Positions 1 through 12,540 of a stretch of 64,000 bases of DNA are shown piece after piece; the first letter of the stretch is position 1; every line of letters starts with the position of its first letter. The notes beneath the pieces were generated by a model. It worked only from the letters and a program-made list of their open reading frames with translations. It made no database searches and was not told where the DNA came from. Source of the DNA: Paralvinella palmiformis (lineage: Eukaryota > Annelida > Polychaeta > Terebellida > Alvinellidae); contig JAODUP010000011.1 in NCBI GenBank assembly GCA_025642065.1, positions 917,001 to 981,000 of the forward strand, written 5' to 3'. Made by a program: the position numbers and the translations under genes.

Positions 1-973
1 TACTTCTAAAACGAGTAAACAAATCTGCCATATTGTCTTATTCCTAACTGAGGCTAAATAATATCACAATCTATTATAATCTCAGCTAAAAAGAAGCCAG
101 GTGTGATTACAGAACTGTTCCACGTTTGATTGACACTACAACCAAGCTGGTTTACTCTGGTGTCAAGCTTTCTATCAGAGATAATTAATTGGAGAACAAT
201 TGTTCTTTGTTGGTAACATTTTTAAAGCTTCCCTTCGGGGTAATGGCTTTCTATGGGAGAAGAAAGACGCAAACAACTGTCTAGATAATTTGTTAAAGTA
301 TTTGGGTAATATGTGTTTCATTTTTGAGTAGTCCATAATACAGTATGTATGTGAGGTTTGTCTGAAAACATAACTCAAATCATACCAAATGAACATCCGC
401 CAGCTAACAACATTTGGCCTGTTTTAAACATGTTTTTTATAAGTTTTGTTTTGCTTTGTACTTTTATTATTTACCGCTTAACACTTAAAGTACTGCGTAG
501 TTTCCAGCAGATGTACAGCATATATAATGTGGGGATAACGGGTGTACATCTGACGTCTTCCGAAATGGGAGCAGGTTAGTTTATAGGCTGTTTCTGTAGC
601 ACTGTAGGTAACACACTGCACGCTTCAAAGCTTAATATTGTCTCTGTTGGATTTTTCATCCGTAAATAAAGGTTTTCAGCTTATTCATCTCCTTTCCCCA
701 ATCAATAACCTTTATCAGTCACAAGTCCCATGTGAGACAAGCATCCGTCAAGGCTAAATATATATTTACACATTCAGCTACTCATTTACTTAGATTAAGT
801 GTTTTGTTGTTGTTGTTTTGGTTAAAGTGTTTTGTCATTTGTTAGCAATAATACAGTTCACCATCTTCAACATGGGAATGTCTAAGAGCAGTAGATCTTG
901 AATTAGATGGTTTATGTGTCATTAGTATTTTTTATTAACATTATGATATGCTTGTTGTCATTTCTATATTCAG
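1..973. other. No supported exon; probable intron of the spondin gene
   Basis: The first exon I can support begins at 974 and continues a reeler domain already under way, so this stretch is most likely the intron before it. I looked for the missing reeler segment with its W-x-x-P core and found none. A possible exon at about 491-575, bounded by AG and GT, has no reeler similarity. Confidence 0.5.
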
Positions 974-3900
974 AGCTACAGTATTGGAGTATAACGATAT
1001 TTGGTATAAAGATGATGGAGCCTTGACTGTTGTCTTTTGTGAAGAAAGTAAGTATTAATGTAACTAAACCTTTTGATTAATTTGTTTAGTTGAGGAATGT
1101 TATAATTTTGTTCTTGTAATTTTCTTGCTGTGTCACCCAATATCTATGAGTACATTATGATGGTCATAATGTTAATTATTATATATGGAAAAGGGAAAAT
1201 ACAGTATCTTACCCTTGTCAAACGTTTTGGTGTGTGTGTGTGTGTGTGTGTGAAGAATTAGGCTGTCCATAATGAAATGTTGTGGTTTTCACTGTGTTAT
1301 GAGCTGATTTGTATAAAACATTAATGTGATGTAAATAAACATTAATCATCAATGACAAAGGAATGCTTAATTGGATAGTTTAATGGCTAATTTGATGTAG
1401 TATACCCAACAAACATATTTTCCATAAATTATTCGTGTCCCTTTACAGGAACAGTTCACTCAGAAAATATGAATAAAATGTATAAAGCTCATAAACGTAA
1501 TCCCAAACCTGTCAATGTTGTTAAGAGTTTTAGTTCAGTCACCTGCACTTTAATTTTTTTTTTTAAATATGTTTATATGTCAATATTATTTATCTTTTTG
1601 TCACCAAATTTGTACTACTGCAAATTTGAAATAAATGTGGACCATTCATTTAAAGTGATTTTTCTTTAAACCAGCTGGCACAACAGAGAACCATCAGTCT
1701 CCAGAAATGATCCCTGATTGCTGTGCTTGTGGTACAGCTAAATACCAGATGACGTTCCATGGAACGTGGTCCCACAGAACACATCCTAACCAGTTCCCAC
1801 AAAGTATGTAAATGGTAACAAAGAGAATGATTAGATTGTTATACATGAGTAGAAAATCATTTGAAACAAAATGGATTGTACTATATATTTAATATTGTAG
1901 TATAATAGATGTTAAATTGAAGTTCCACTGGTGAATTGTGTGCTAGTAGGTATAGTTAATTTTCAGTTGATTTGAAGTGTAGATAAATTTAATCTTTTTC
2001 AAACTGTAATTTTGAAGTAATACAGCATATCTTTGTTGCCCAGGTAAACTCAAATTCTGGCTCATCAAAAGCTTTTATTTTACTATGGATTTTACATCAC
2101 AAACATGCTAGTGTTTTTAGTAGACAAGACACAGAATATACCTGATATCAATGTCTGGATCGATAAAACTTTTAAAGGCATTTTTATCACATATCAATTA
2201 CACATAATTTACCAGTAAATTTGTTTTATGTGGAACTGTTCTTTTTCTTCAGTTAACTTTTTTTTGTATTTAAAAAATGTATACTAGATTTTGTTATACC
2301 TAAAATATTGTTACCATGCTAGAAATTTTTTTTCTTCAGAAAAGAGACTACTGCACTGGTCAAATATTGTGGGGGCATCGCACAGTAAACGCTACACCAT
2401 ATGGAAATATGGCGGATATGCTACAGAAGGTATACGTCAAGTCTGCGAATTTGCATATACCAGGATACTAGAGGAAGAGATGAGACATCATGTATGTACT
2501 GTTTAATTCTTTTACATAGATATATGCATGTATACATGCACACACACAGACATAAGCACAAGCACACACACATACAAACATACACAACACACACACACAC
2601 GCACAGGGACTGAAAAAGTGATGAATCACCCAGATGTAATAAGAATGTAGGTATATGTTTATCTAAGTGCAGATTTCTGGATGTATAACTTTGTGGAATT
2701 TTAGTATTTTAAGGAAGTATAGACATTAATACTTTGAGCCAGTGTCATCATATATGCGTATCTTAAATAATCCATAGAAAAATGCACCCCCCCACACACA
2801 TTAAGATTTATTATTATTATTCATTATCATCATAAGTATTTGTTTTTGTTGTTGATAATTTCATCAACATTATGATAACATTATCACCACCTAGAGTCGA
2901 GATGTGCGTACAGTTGTGAAGACCCCAGGTATATGGTGGAGTGACCCTCATGGACTAGAACAGACAAGATGGGCACGTTTTAGTGTTGATAAAAAAAATC
3001 ACTTAGTGTCCATGTTAGCCATGTTGGGGCCTAGTCCAGACTGGTGTGTTGGTAAGTCTAACAAGCTGATTTAGATATCCTTAATATAGTTAATCAAATA
3101 TAAAACCTTGTATTAAACACAATATGCAAGTTTATATTTGTATACAATGTTTTTCTTTGGTTGGCATTGTTTCTAAATTAATTTTTTTTAGTAAACAAAG
3201 CATGCAAAATCTGTCCTTGGTCTGAAGCTGGTAATGAGATTACAAGGATAGATAATAGGTGAAATAAACCTATTTGTTAACTCTGTACTTTTTATTTTAT
3301 CTCTAAGGTGTAAGTGCACTGAATCTTTGTTTGCCTAACTGTACTTGGATTGGAGATACTGAAGTGAAGTTATATCCTTGGGATGCTGGGACAGATGATG
3401 GTGTTACTTATATGGTATGTCATTAATATACTTACCCATCTCTTGTTACAGTTTTGTTAACCAGATAAATCTGATTTATCAGCTAGTACTGTTTATTATA
3501 TTACTTATAGTTATACTAGAGCTTAGCATACAACACATGATAACTAATTATTTATCTACCGAGCTATTATATGTTATTGTCTAATAATGCTAATCTTCTG
3601 GTAATATTTTGGATTTTCAGTCAACCAACAAGCGTAGTAATCCACAACAGAAGATACACAAGATCACAAACACTTACCCTAACAACCCTCAATCACCATT
3701 CTTTAGCCCAACTCCAATGAAGTCACTGGCTACACTGAAAATTCACCGTATCCATCCCAAGATAGGTGATGAAATGGTGTGTACAGGCACGGAGGAGGAC
3801 TTTGATCGTTTTGATGATGATGTTGAAGACAGTGATGATTTAACAATCAGTGATGCAGAAAGAAAGAAACGTCTGTTGTTGAAAGAAGGTACTAGAAGCA

Positions 3901-4527
3901 AATAGAAATGTCTTTTGCTCAAATAGTTCATTGAAAAGAATAATAATAATAATACTGTTTTTACTAGCAAAGACTTAATTAGAAGTATTGATGAATCAAT
4001 ATTATTTATGCAAATAAAACAACCTTGATGAGTGAATTTAAAAAATAGATTTCATATTGCCAGCAAAACAAATACTGTATATCTAATATCCTGAAACAAC
4101 TTGTCACACATGTTATAGCTTAATACCCTAAATGGACAAAAACCATAAGCAAATATGTGTACTTTACTGTATGTTGGCTAGTAACAGGCTAGTAACATTT
4201 GTTTGTTTGTTTGTTGTATAGGTAAATGTGCCATGTCAGAGTGGAGTGATTGGTCAATGTGTTCCGTTACTTGTGGTGTTGGTCAGATGTTTCGTAAAAG
4301 AACATATTTAAATAAGGATGGAAATGAAGATACTTGTGGCCAGCCAACAGTTGAATCAGAAAACTGTATTGGTAAGAATTATGCTTTAATATTGATTATC
4401 TGTTTATTCCATTATTCAGTTTTAATAAACAACAATAATAATAATTTAATAAATATATAGAATGTACGGCCAGATTCAGTAAACTATGTGTAATATCATA
4501 ATAGACATAATGGTAGATAGCAATAAA

Positions 4528-4588
<61 letters not shown>

Positions 4589-7500
4589 TCTATATCACAC
4601 ACATACGTACACACACACACACACACACACACGACCTACTCCTAACAATAACTAATTAAGTTAATTTTATCAGCTAAAGTACTCATTACTGTTTATCATT
4701 AGGTATTGAGACAGAGTGTGAGAAGCCAGGGGAAGAGTGTGCTGTTGCGAGATGGTCAGACTGGTCGCCATGTAGTGTAACATGTGGGAAAGGGACAAGG
4801 GAACGACGGAGGTTTTATTATGATCCAAATGATGAAGTGCACTGTGACAGGAAACTCGTCGAGATAGAAATCTGTACAGCTCCAATATTAGACTGCAGCA
4901 AGGCAATATCAATGCTTAACTTTACTGGTAAATAGTTTCTAGATTATCTTTATTACCATCAACTAAAAGACCCTTTTGGTTCAGTGTTAAGAATAGACCC
5001 ATTTTATGCAGTGGCATCCTTTAAGAGGGCAACTAAAAATATTACCATTTTGTGCAACTGTCATTAAATTTACTGTGATTAGTTCAATTATTTATATTGT
5101 CATGCTACCATAAAAAACTTTAATAAATAATGTGAAATTACCTAGTCTCTAGCTTTCTCATTTGAATAAGTGTAATTATTTCTTAAATATTTAAAAAGAT
5201 AGTTTATGTGTTATTGATGGTAATATTTGTGAATAAATTAATTTGAATATTTGAACATGTTTAATTTAATAGCAATTATACAGTTAATGTGTAATAAGCT
5301 ATCAATTTTGTATCCAGCAATCTGTTCTCAGCCAAAAGATGTTGGACGTTGTCGTGCTGACTTCACACGTTATTATTATGATACCAAGGAGGCCAAATGT
5401 CTACCATTCTCCTATACTGGTTGTAGAGGCAACAGCAACAACTTCATGACATTAGAGGAATGTTTGGAGATGTGTTTTCCTGTGATGCAGGAAGCAGTAC
5501 TGAAACAAGAAGAGGAAGAGTCCAGTAGTGATTTAACTGATAGATCAGAAGAGGTGTGTTTCTGTCTCTTTTGCATATTTGTTGTTTAGAAGAACTTTGT
5601 CTTTGTGTTAGTACAAAAAATAAATTTGATGTACATATATGGTCATAATCACAATCAATCCTATTGATGGCCTGCTCCAGTATTGGAGTGGTTAGAGTAT
5701 TACACTTCAGACCTGCAGATTATTGAGTCAAATATGACTCATCACTTAGGAATCACCATTCTGCCGTATGTCCCAAGTGTTACTAGAGCTCAGACTAAAC
5801 CAACAACTCACAATCACTCACTCTAAGCAATCCCATGTCAAATCTTAGATTATATTGCAGTCAATAATTTATAATAGTTTACCCACTCCAGTTGAACATC
5901 TTACCCTTCAACATCAGAAGCCCTATAAGACTGTTTTATTTAACAAAATAATCTAGTTAAATTGTCCTTTATAAATGTTCACTTCTGTTTATTTATTTTA
6001 ATATTAGTAGTAGTAATATTTATAGTATTCATAGAAGTAGTAGAAGTATTATTATTAGAAGTAGTAATATACATGCTTGTTAATTGTTTTGCATAGCTGG
6101 TCTGATTATAAGTGAGAGAGAATCATAAATAAATTATGTTTTTATTTTGGCCACTATTTTACATTAATAGTACATAGTGTATTTATGTTAGGAAGGGCAT
6201 AATCTTGATGTTTATAATGTTTAATGCTGCAACAGTCATTTTCTATGGATTTATAAGACAGTTCATTTAAATTCTTTACACAATGCTATGAACCAATTTC
6301 TGTGTTTGTTTTTTAATAGATTGGTATCTCAGAAGATAAAGACGACCTAACTGCGACTAACATTTGCTCTCTATCAAGTGTATCTGGTCCTTGTAAAGCC
6401 AGACTGACAAGGTATTACTTTGATAAGATACTACTGACGTGTGTTCCATTTAGATATGGAGGCTGTGGAGGTAATGAAAATAACTTTGTCACTGAGTCTC
6501 AGTGTATGGATACCTGTTTTATGGTGATGGAAGATGAGATGAGGAGACGGCGACTACAGCAAGATAAACAACTAGAATTAGAGGGAAAGCAACCAACAAC
6601 CAGGAAAAAGGAAAAACCACAGAATGAAGCTGAGAAGATGAAACTTACACAGACCACACCATCATTACCAAGTAAGAAAAACAAGAAAGGAAACAAACAC
6701 AAGAAGCACAAAGGTAGAGAGATTGATTGTTTGGGTTTATAGAAAAATTATGATAAGTTGATATTCTGAGATTAATAACAGAAATATATTTGTTAGCCAT
6801 TGTTTGGTTATCATCTGTCATGATGTCATTGTTTTATTATTGTTTTAGATGACAAGGATGCCATAATAACTAGTACAAATGGTGGAGATAAAGCAGACTG
6901 TGTAGTAACTGAATGGTCAGGATGGTCAACATGTTCATCAACGTGTGGCCGTGGATACAAATATAAACGTAGGGCAGTGAAACAGGAGGCGAAGAATGGT
7001 GGTAAGAAGTGTCCCCGTAAACTGGAAAAGAAGAAGAGATGCAAAATGCCAAAATGTCGTGAGTAACTACATATATTTAACAATACATACTATAGGTAGT
7101 TAAGGCTTTTCTCTTCTCTTTGCAATTTCTTTAGGCCACATCTGTGATGTAGTATCTTGTTAATGCACATATTTTCTATTGTACTCTCTTAGATGCGCTG
7201 CTTTGTTATTTCTTGATTCACTATCCTTTAATGCATACATTTATGTATTATTATATTGATATGCATCATATTTAATTTGATGCTATAGTATTTTATTTTA
7301 TATATATATATATATATATAATATATATTTTTATATATATTTATTTATATATATATATATATATCAATTAACTGGGTATACCAATATATCTTAGCTCCAA
7401 GACAATATCTCTATTGGCACACTGACTGACATCATATCTTAGATGGAAATTTTAAATTATCCTCTCACCTTTGGCTGGTATTTGACTGGCCCTCTTCCTC

Positions 7501-10500
7501 CTGTTGATGTCTGTCAGTCTTTTTTGAAAAGAGGAAAACAGATGTTTATGTCTTGTTTTTATTTTTCCTCTTCTCAGAAAAAGGTAGACATCAACAGGAA
7601 GTTTGGGTAACGAGGGCTGAAGGCCAAGGTGAAGGTCATCACCAAAATCATGGTCTATCTAGGGGAAAAAGAGATCTTCACAATGTTGAAGAGAGTGGGA
7701 GAAATAGTACAGAGGAGATATTTAGAAATGATCAATTAACAATGGCAAATGAAGGAAGGAAACACTCTATTGAAAAGAAGAAAAAACTAAAAAAAGATGG
7801 TGTAGCAAGGAAAAATAAGAGATATAAGAAAATGAAGAAGAAGAAAAGGAAGAGAATTGACATCTTAAAAAAGAAAATGTCTGCTACTTTAGAGAAAAAA
7901 AAGTCCAAAACATTAAAGAAAAAGAAGGCTGATACGTTAAAAAAAGAAAAGCCTGATACTACAGAGAAGAAAAAGTCTAATACACTAAAGAAGAAAAAGT
8001 CTGATACATTAATGAGAAGAAATACAAAGGGGGATACTTTGAAGAGGAAAAAGCAGAAATCAAGTTCTTTTAAGAAGAAACAATCAAAACATAAAACAAA
8101 CACTGAAAAATCTGGTCAGAAAAATGTAATGAAGACAACTGAAACTTCTGAACAGAAACTGGGTGTGAAGAAAGCACATAATATTAATGGTACATTGATA
8201 GATGATCTGACAGGAAAAGTGGAAGAAAAGGATTATAGAAATGTTACTAAAAAGGTATCAAGAGGTCAAAGAACATCAAAACGTAATAAAATGTCAGGTG
8301 ATAAAATAAAGAAGAAAACTGATAAACATAACAGGGGTGAGGTGAAGAGAAGAAAGAAACCTGCAATAAAAGGATCAAAGAAAAGAGATCATAGTAAAAG
8401 TCAAAATAAAGAGAAAGTTGTTAGCGGTGATGGTTTGTCTAATAAAACTAAAGTACAGGAGGAGATACAAGTTAATAAAACTTCTTCATCTGGTGGTCAT
8501 GTGGCTAATGTCACAACAACAAGGAAACAATCTAAACATCACCGAAACAATACAAGTAATAAAGGTGAAAAGTTTAAAGAGTCTAATCAAGAGAAAACAA
8601 AAAAAGCTAAACGTCGTCATCATAGTAAAACAAAGAAAAAGAAAAATGTAAAAAAATCGCTTACTAAGGATCAACATCATGTGGGTTCACCTGTACCAAA
8701 TGAGAAACAGTTTAAAGTTAGAGACTGTATCATAACTGAATGGTCTGACTGGTCACATTGCTCAGTAACTTGTGGACGTGGATTACAGTTTAAAAGGCGT
8801 ATTATTGAAGCTGTTGAGAAAAATGGGGGTAAACCATGTCCTGTTAAATTGGAAATGAGACGCCGGTGTGTACTAACTAGGTGTCCTGGTGAGTTGTCAA
8901 TGTATTATTGTTTATATAGAATATACAAAAACGTTAAAGTTTAATCCATGTATCTAGTGAATATGTATCTTGTGATATATATATATATATATATATCACT
9001 ACAGTAACAAACGTTTAGCTTCCATCTTGTTTTTGGTTATGGAGGATATTTGTTGTTATAAATGATTGTTACTTACTCATGCTACTGATATGAATGATAT
9101 TCCTTAATTCCCAACAACAAATTTTGATTCAAATACACCATTACTTTGTAATAATTCAGCTGTGATTTTGGTATATGTTGTTACATTTATACCACATCCT
9201 CCAGTTATATCTGATATTATCTAGTTTAGCGTTTACCATCTTTAATCATCATTATCAGTGTAGAATCCTATTAAAAATAGCGATGAATGGATTATATCCT
9301 AAATTACATTTTTTAAATCCTTGTAGTCACATTCTTGTAAATGTGTGTGTGTGTGTGTGTGTGTGTATGAGACAGTATTTTAGTAATAAATTACAGAATT
9401 TTGTAATAGCTGTATTAGCTGCAATTTATTTTTAAACTATGTTGTAACTGTTATTTGTGAAATTTGTCAATCTAGGTTTAACTATTATAGCTTGAACTAT
9501 TTGTTTTCCTTATTGATCAAGTTAAAGAGAACTATTAAATTTTTTCAGACGAACGTTGTAAAATGAGTGATTGGGGACCGTGGACGCCATGTCCTAAAAC
9601 ATGTGGCTCAGGCAGTATACAGGAGAGGACACGGCAGGTAATATCAGCACCAGATGGCGATACAAGTGTGTGTGGGGCAAGGATAGAGAGAAGATACTGT
9701 ACACTACCTCCATGTCCTAGCCAGGTAGGACATAAATCATAGCTTCTAATTAGCATGGTACCTTATATTGAGCATGGTTACTGGTATTTGCTTGTGTTGT
9801 CTGTTGTACTATGTCTATAGATGATTGCCAGAGAAGAATATGCTAAACAATTCTAGTTACCTTAGATAATATGATGATATTGATAGGGAAGGTTTATACT
9901 GTAAGTTTTTATCTAATGCTAAATGCGCGTGGGCGCGCGTGTGTGTGTGTGTGTGTGTGTACACATGTGTTTTTCACTGTTCAGTAATTCATACTTGGAT
10001 GCTGAGTGTGCTTAATTTCCTATCAGAATGGCACACGTAAGTCAAATAAGAGTGGCAGCTGTTTGTACAAAGTACTTGATATCTCTGTTTATGAGAGACT
10101 GCTCAAACATAAACACATCAATGTAAGTAAGATCAGATCATCATTATAGTAGTCACAGCAGATCTATGTTCTAAATAGCCTATTTATGAAAGAGTATACC
10201 AATATCTACCACGTCTTTTTACTTCCTCCTTGTTGTACATTTGTCTTTGTCTAGATGGTGATTGGCTTTAATTTGTCCAAGTCTTATTATTAATATATTG
10301 TTTACATATAACAAACTGTAGTTTCTGTTGTAGAATTGTTTAGCGGTTTCTTACTTCAGGTAGCTATATAGTATTACCAATATTGATGTAAATATTGAAC
10401 ATAGCTTAGCTAGACACACGCACACACATCAACACATACACACACAAACATAAATGGTATATTGAAAACATTCCACAATACCTAAAAAGTTCACAGATAT

Positions 10501-10530
10501 GGGCATGCATCCCCCTCCACACACACACAC

Positions 10531-10566
<36 letters not shown>

Positions 10567-11425
10567 CTCACTGACACACACACACACACAGATTATTCAG
10601 CTACTACATCAAAGTTTGAATAATAGCTTCATTATGATCAATAATTATACTTTGGGAGATGACTTTGTCTGTGAGAAACATGACATAAATGTGAAATAAT
10701 TTTTTTTACAAATTATTAGTAATTCTGATGTAGTGATTTAGAACACTATGATTTACTTATTTTAATTTCTCTAATACACCACTGATTTAATACTTAAAGA
10801 ATATATTTATCACTACTGTGAAATTATATAAAGGGTTTAAGACAAATTTAGTGACATTTAAATATTTAAATATTTACAGCATGTGTTGCAGTATGTAGAA
10901 GAGTGTGTGTGTGTGTGGGGGGGGGGTGTTATCCAGTGGTAAAGAACACTGTTTCAGAAAAGGAGATAATAATAAATTAATGACTGAATCCACTGAAGCA
11001 TATTTTCATATTGACATGAGTAATGTCTTACCAAGCTGTGTCTGTTCCTAATACACACACACATACATTTAAATAACTAAACCTTTTGTGTCATCTTGCA
11101 CATTTCTTTATTGCTAACATCCAATATACAACAGTTGATGATGAGCTGTTGTAGATTGTAAAGCTGTATAGCCTGTCTCTAAATGTTAAGTAGTAATATA
11201 CAGTAATATAACATTTGTTTGCAAAACTAGAACAATAAATGTTATCAAACTGTCATTGTACATTTAAAAATCATTTTTAAATTCAAATTATTTGTGGAAA
11301 TTAAGCCATATTATCATACATGTATACCAGTTAACATTGGTCTTTTGTAAAATATGATTTAGTACTGAAGATATTATTTTTTCTTCCAGCTTGGTCGGCG
11401 CCATGGTGCTTACAGATCGCCATAA
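974..11425 (+). CDS. SPON1: F-spondin-like secreted matrix protein with Kunitz domains (5' partial)
   Basis: Fifteen exons join in frame to 1239 codons: 974-1047, 1675-1803, 2340-2491, 2895-3051, 3308-3414, 3621-3888, 4222-4371, 4703-4927, 5318-5553, 6320-6713, 6849-7058, 7578-8888, 9549-9724, 10027-10122 and 11390-11425 (stop TAA). Visible order: reeler C-terminus (IWYKDDG), spondin_N (DCCACGTAKY, HWSNIVGASHSK, PWDAGTDDGVTY), TSR1 and TSR2 (WSDW..CSVTC), two Kunitz domains, TSR3, a Lys-rich segment of about 380 residues, TSR4, TSR5 (WGPW) and a short basic tail. F-spondins are secreted adhesion and guidance proteins of the matrix. Kunitz domains in a spondin recall insect fat-spondin, whereas vertebrate SPON1 has six TSRs and no Kunitz. 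Every acceptor and donor is AG/GT and every phase agrees. Signal peptide and most of the reeler domain lie left of the window. The long Lys-rich insertion is the oddity. The family is clear; one-to-one orthology with SPON1 is less certain. Confidence 0.93.
5318..6713 (+). other. Two adjacent Kunitz inhibitor exons of the spondin gene
   Basis: Exon 5318-5553 encodes Kunitz 1 and exon 6320-6713 encodes Kunitz 2. Both have the full six-cysteine spacing C-x8-C-x15-C-x7-C-x12-C-x3-C and the conserved YYD and GC.GN.NNF segments. The residue after the second cysteine, the P1 site, is Arg in the first and Lys in the second, which in known Kunitz domains suits trypsin-like serine proteases. Inhibition is inferred from that residue. 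The intron between them is phase 0 and the outer introns are phase 1, so the pair is a symmetrical 1-1 module. Kunitz 2 is followed by a Lys/Gln-rich linker of about 60 residues. Confidence 0.9.
5683..5830 (+). repeat. Possible decayed tRNA-derived SINE in spondin intron
   Basis: A stretch resembling a Pol III A box (GGAGTGGTTAGAGTATTAC) is followed about 30 bases later by a degraded B-box-like GAGTCAAATATGAC. The layout matches the other tRNA-derived SINEs here, but the B box is poor. Confidence 0.35.
7303..7366. repeat. Interrupted (TA)n microsatellite
   Basis: About 64 bases of nearly pure TA with short T interruptions, in the spondin intron before the Lys-rich exon. Confidence 0.85.
7578..8888 (+). 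other. Giant Lys-rich exon of the spondin gene (ends with TSR4)
   Basis: One 1311-base exon, phase 1 at both ends, encodes about 380 residues of very basic low-complexity sequence and then a normal TSR (WSDWSHCSVTC, RRCVLTRC). The densest part, about 7760-8060, is an imperfect repeat of roughly ten residues of the type KKKKSDTL with variants ADTL, PDTT and SNTL. Further on it becomes a mix of Lys, Asn, Ser, Thr and His. It is in frame with TSR3 before it and TSR5 after it, so it is coding and not a retained intron. No domain is recognised. Binding to heparin or other acidic matrix polymers is a guess from charge. Confidence 0.88.
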
Positions 11426-11911
11426 CTACTAGAACTGGCAACTCAAGATGGTAGCTTTTGTTATAATAATTAGTACTGACTTAGATATACTACCTGTGAT
11501 ATATATCAATAAGATGATCTAGATAGAACAAGGTGTTTACCTCTAATAGAATTTCATCTACTGTACATAGAAGTAAACAAATCCATTAATGATGATATAA
11601 ACCTATCTCATCTCACACACAACATAATTATTTTTGTTACAAGATTAACGATGATAATTATGTGAATTATAAAACTAATTGGTTGAATGTATTAAAATGA
11701 GAAAGGATCAATGACTTGTTCTTCAGGGACAATAATGTTAGAAATGGGTTTTTGTTTTGGCAGGTCTTTATAACCTTTGTGATGTGTTTATTACAGATCA
11801 GCTGAATTTATGGAAATATATTATGATATTGTATTTGTTTTTACACACACACACACACACATATTCAATGTGGTAGCTAATTTGAGATGTTTAGATATAC
11901 ATTAAGTTGTT

Positions 11912-11943
<32 letters not shown>

Positions 11944-12195
11944 TAATGGTTATTATATAGACACATTTCCATACAAGGGTCTACTGTAAGGTCTAATGTA
12001 AGTACATGTACATGTATATATAAATATGTGCATATAGTTGTTCATACATGTGTGTGTGTGTGTGTGTGTGCGTGTATGCATGAGTGCATGCACGCGTGTG
12101 CATGTGAAATAGTGTACATGTACTTTATTGTATTACTGAATGCTCACATTGTTACCATATCTAAGAAGCTATGACTTACACAGTAAAGTCATTAA

Positions 12196-12201
12196 AATAA
12201 A
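12196..12201 (+). terminator. Candidate poly(A) signal of the spondin gene
   Basis: An AATAAA hexamer lies about 770 bases after the spondin stop codon, in AT-rich sequence. Similar hexamers occur nearby, so the assignment is by position only. Confidence 0.3.
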
Positions 12202-12502
12202 CTTTTCAAGCATAAAATTGTGGTAAATAGAACAGATTATAATAAATAAACAATTAGTGATATTTATGTTTACACGATGTTGTGTTTATCATGATATTAT
12301 AATATCTGTCATCACATGGAACCAGTATTATGATAAATTAATGTATATAACAATGAGCAACAGCTTTAACTAGAACTAATTAGCTATATAATATTGTCAC
12401 TGCCTACAATCATCATCTAGTACATTGTTAGCATTTGTTATAGATTGATTTTAATCACTAAATGAACACATATAGATAGTAACTCAATGGCTATAATAGT
12501 AT

Positions 12503-12540
<38 letters not shown>

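Noticed and set aside
491..575. AG- and GT-bounded segment just upstream of the first supported spondin exon
   Set aside because: In the frame needed to join 974 it gives GDNGCTSDVFRNGS, which lacks the W-x-x-P and G-C-V core expected at that point of a reeler domain.
1449..1669. Possible spondin exon beginning after an AG at 1448
   Set aside because: It has no donor in a usable place, and skipping it joins exon 974-1047 to 1675-1803 in the correct frame with the conserved DCCACG segment.
7732..8103. 123-codon minus-strand frame rich in Phe
   Set aside because: It is the complement of the Lys-rich spondin exon (AAG/AAA read as CTT/TTT).
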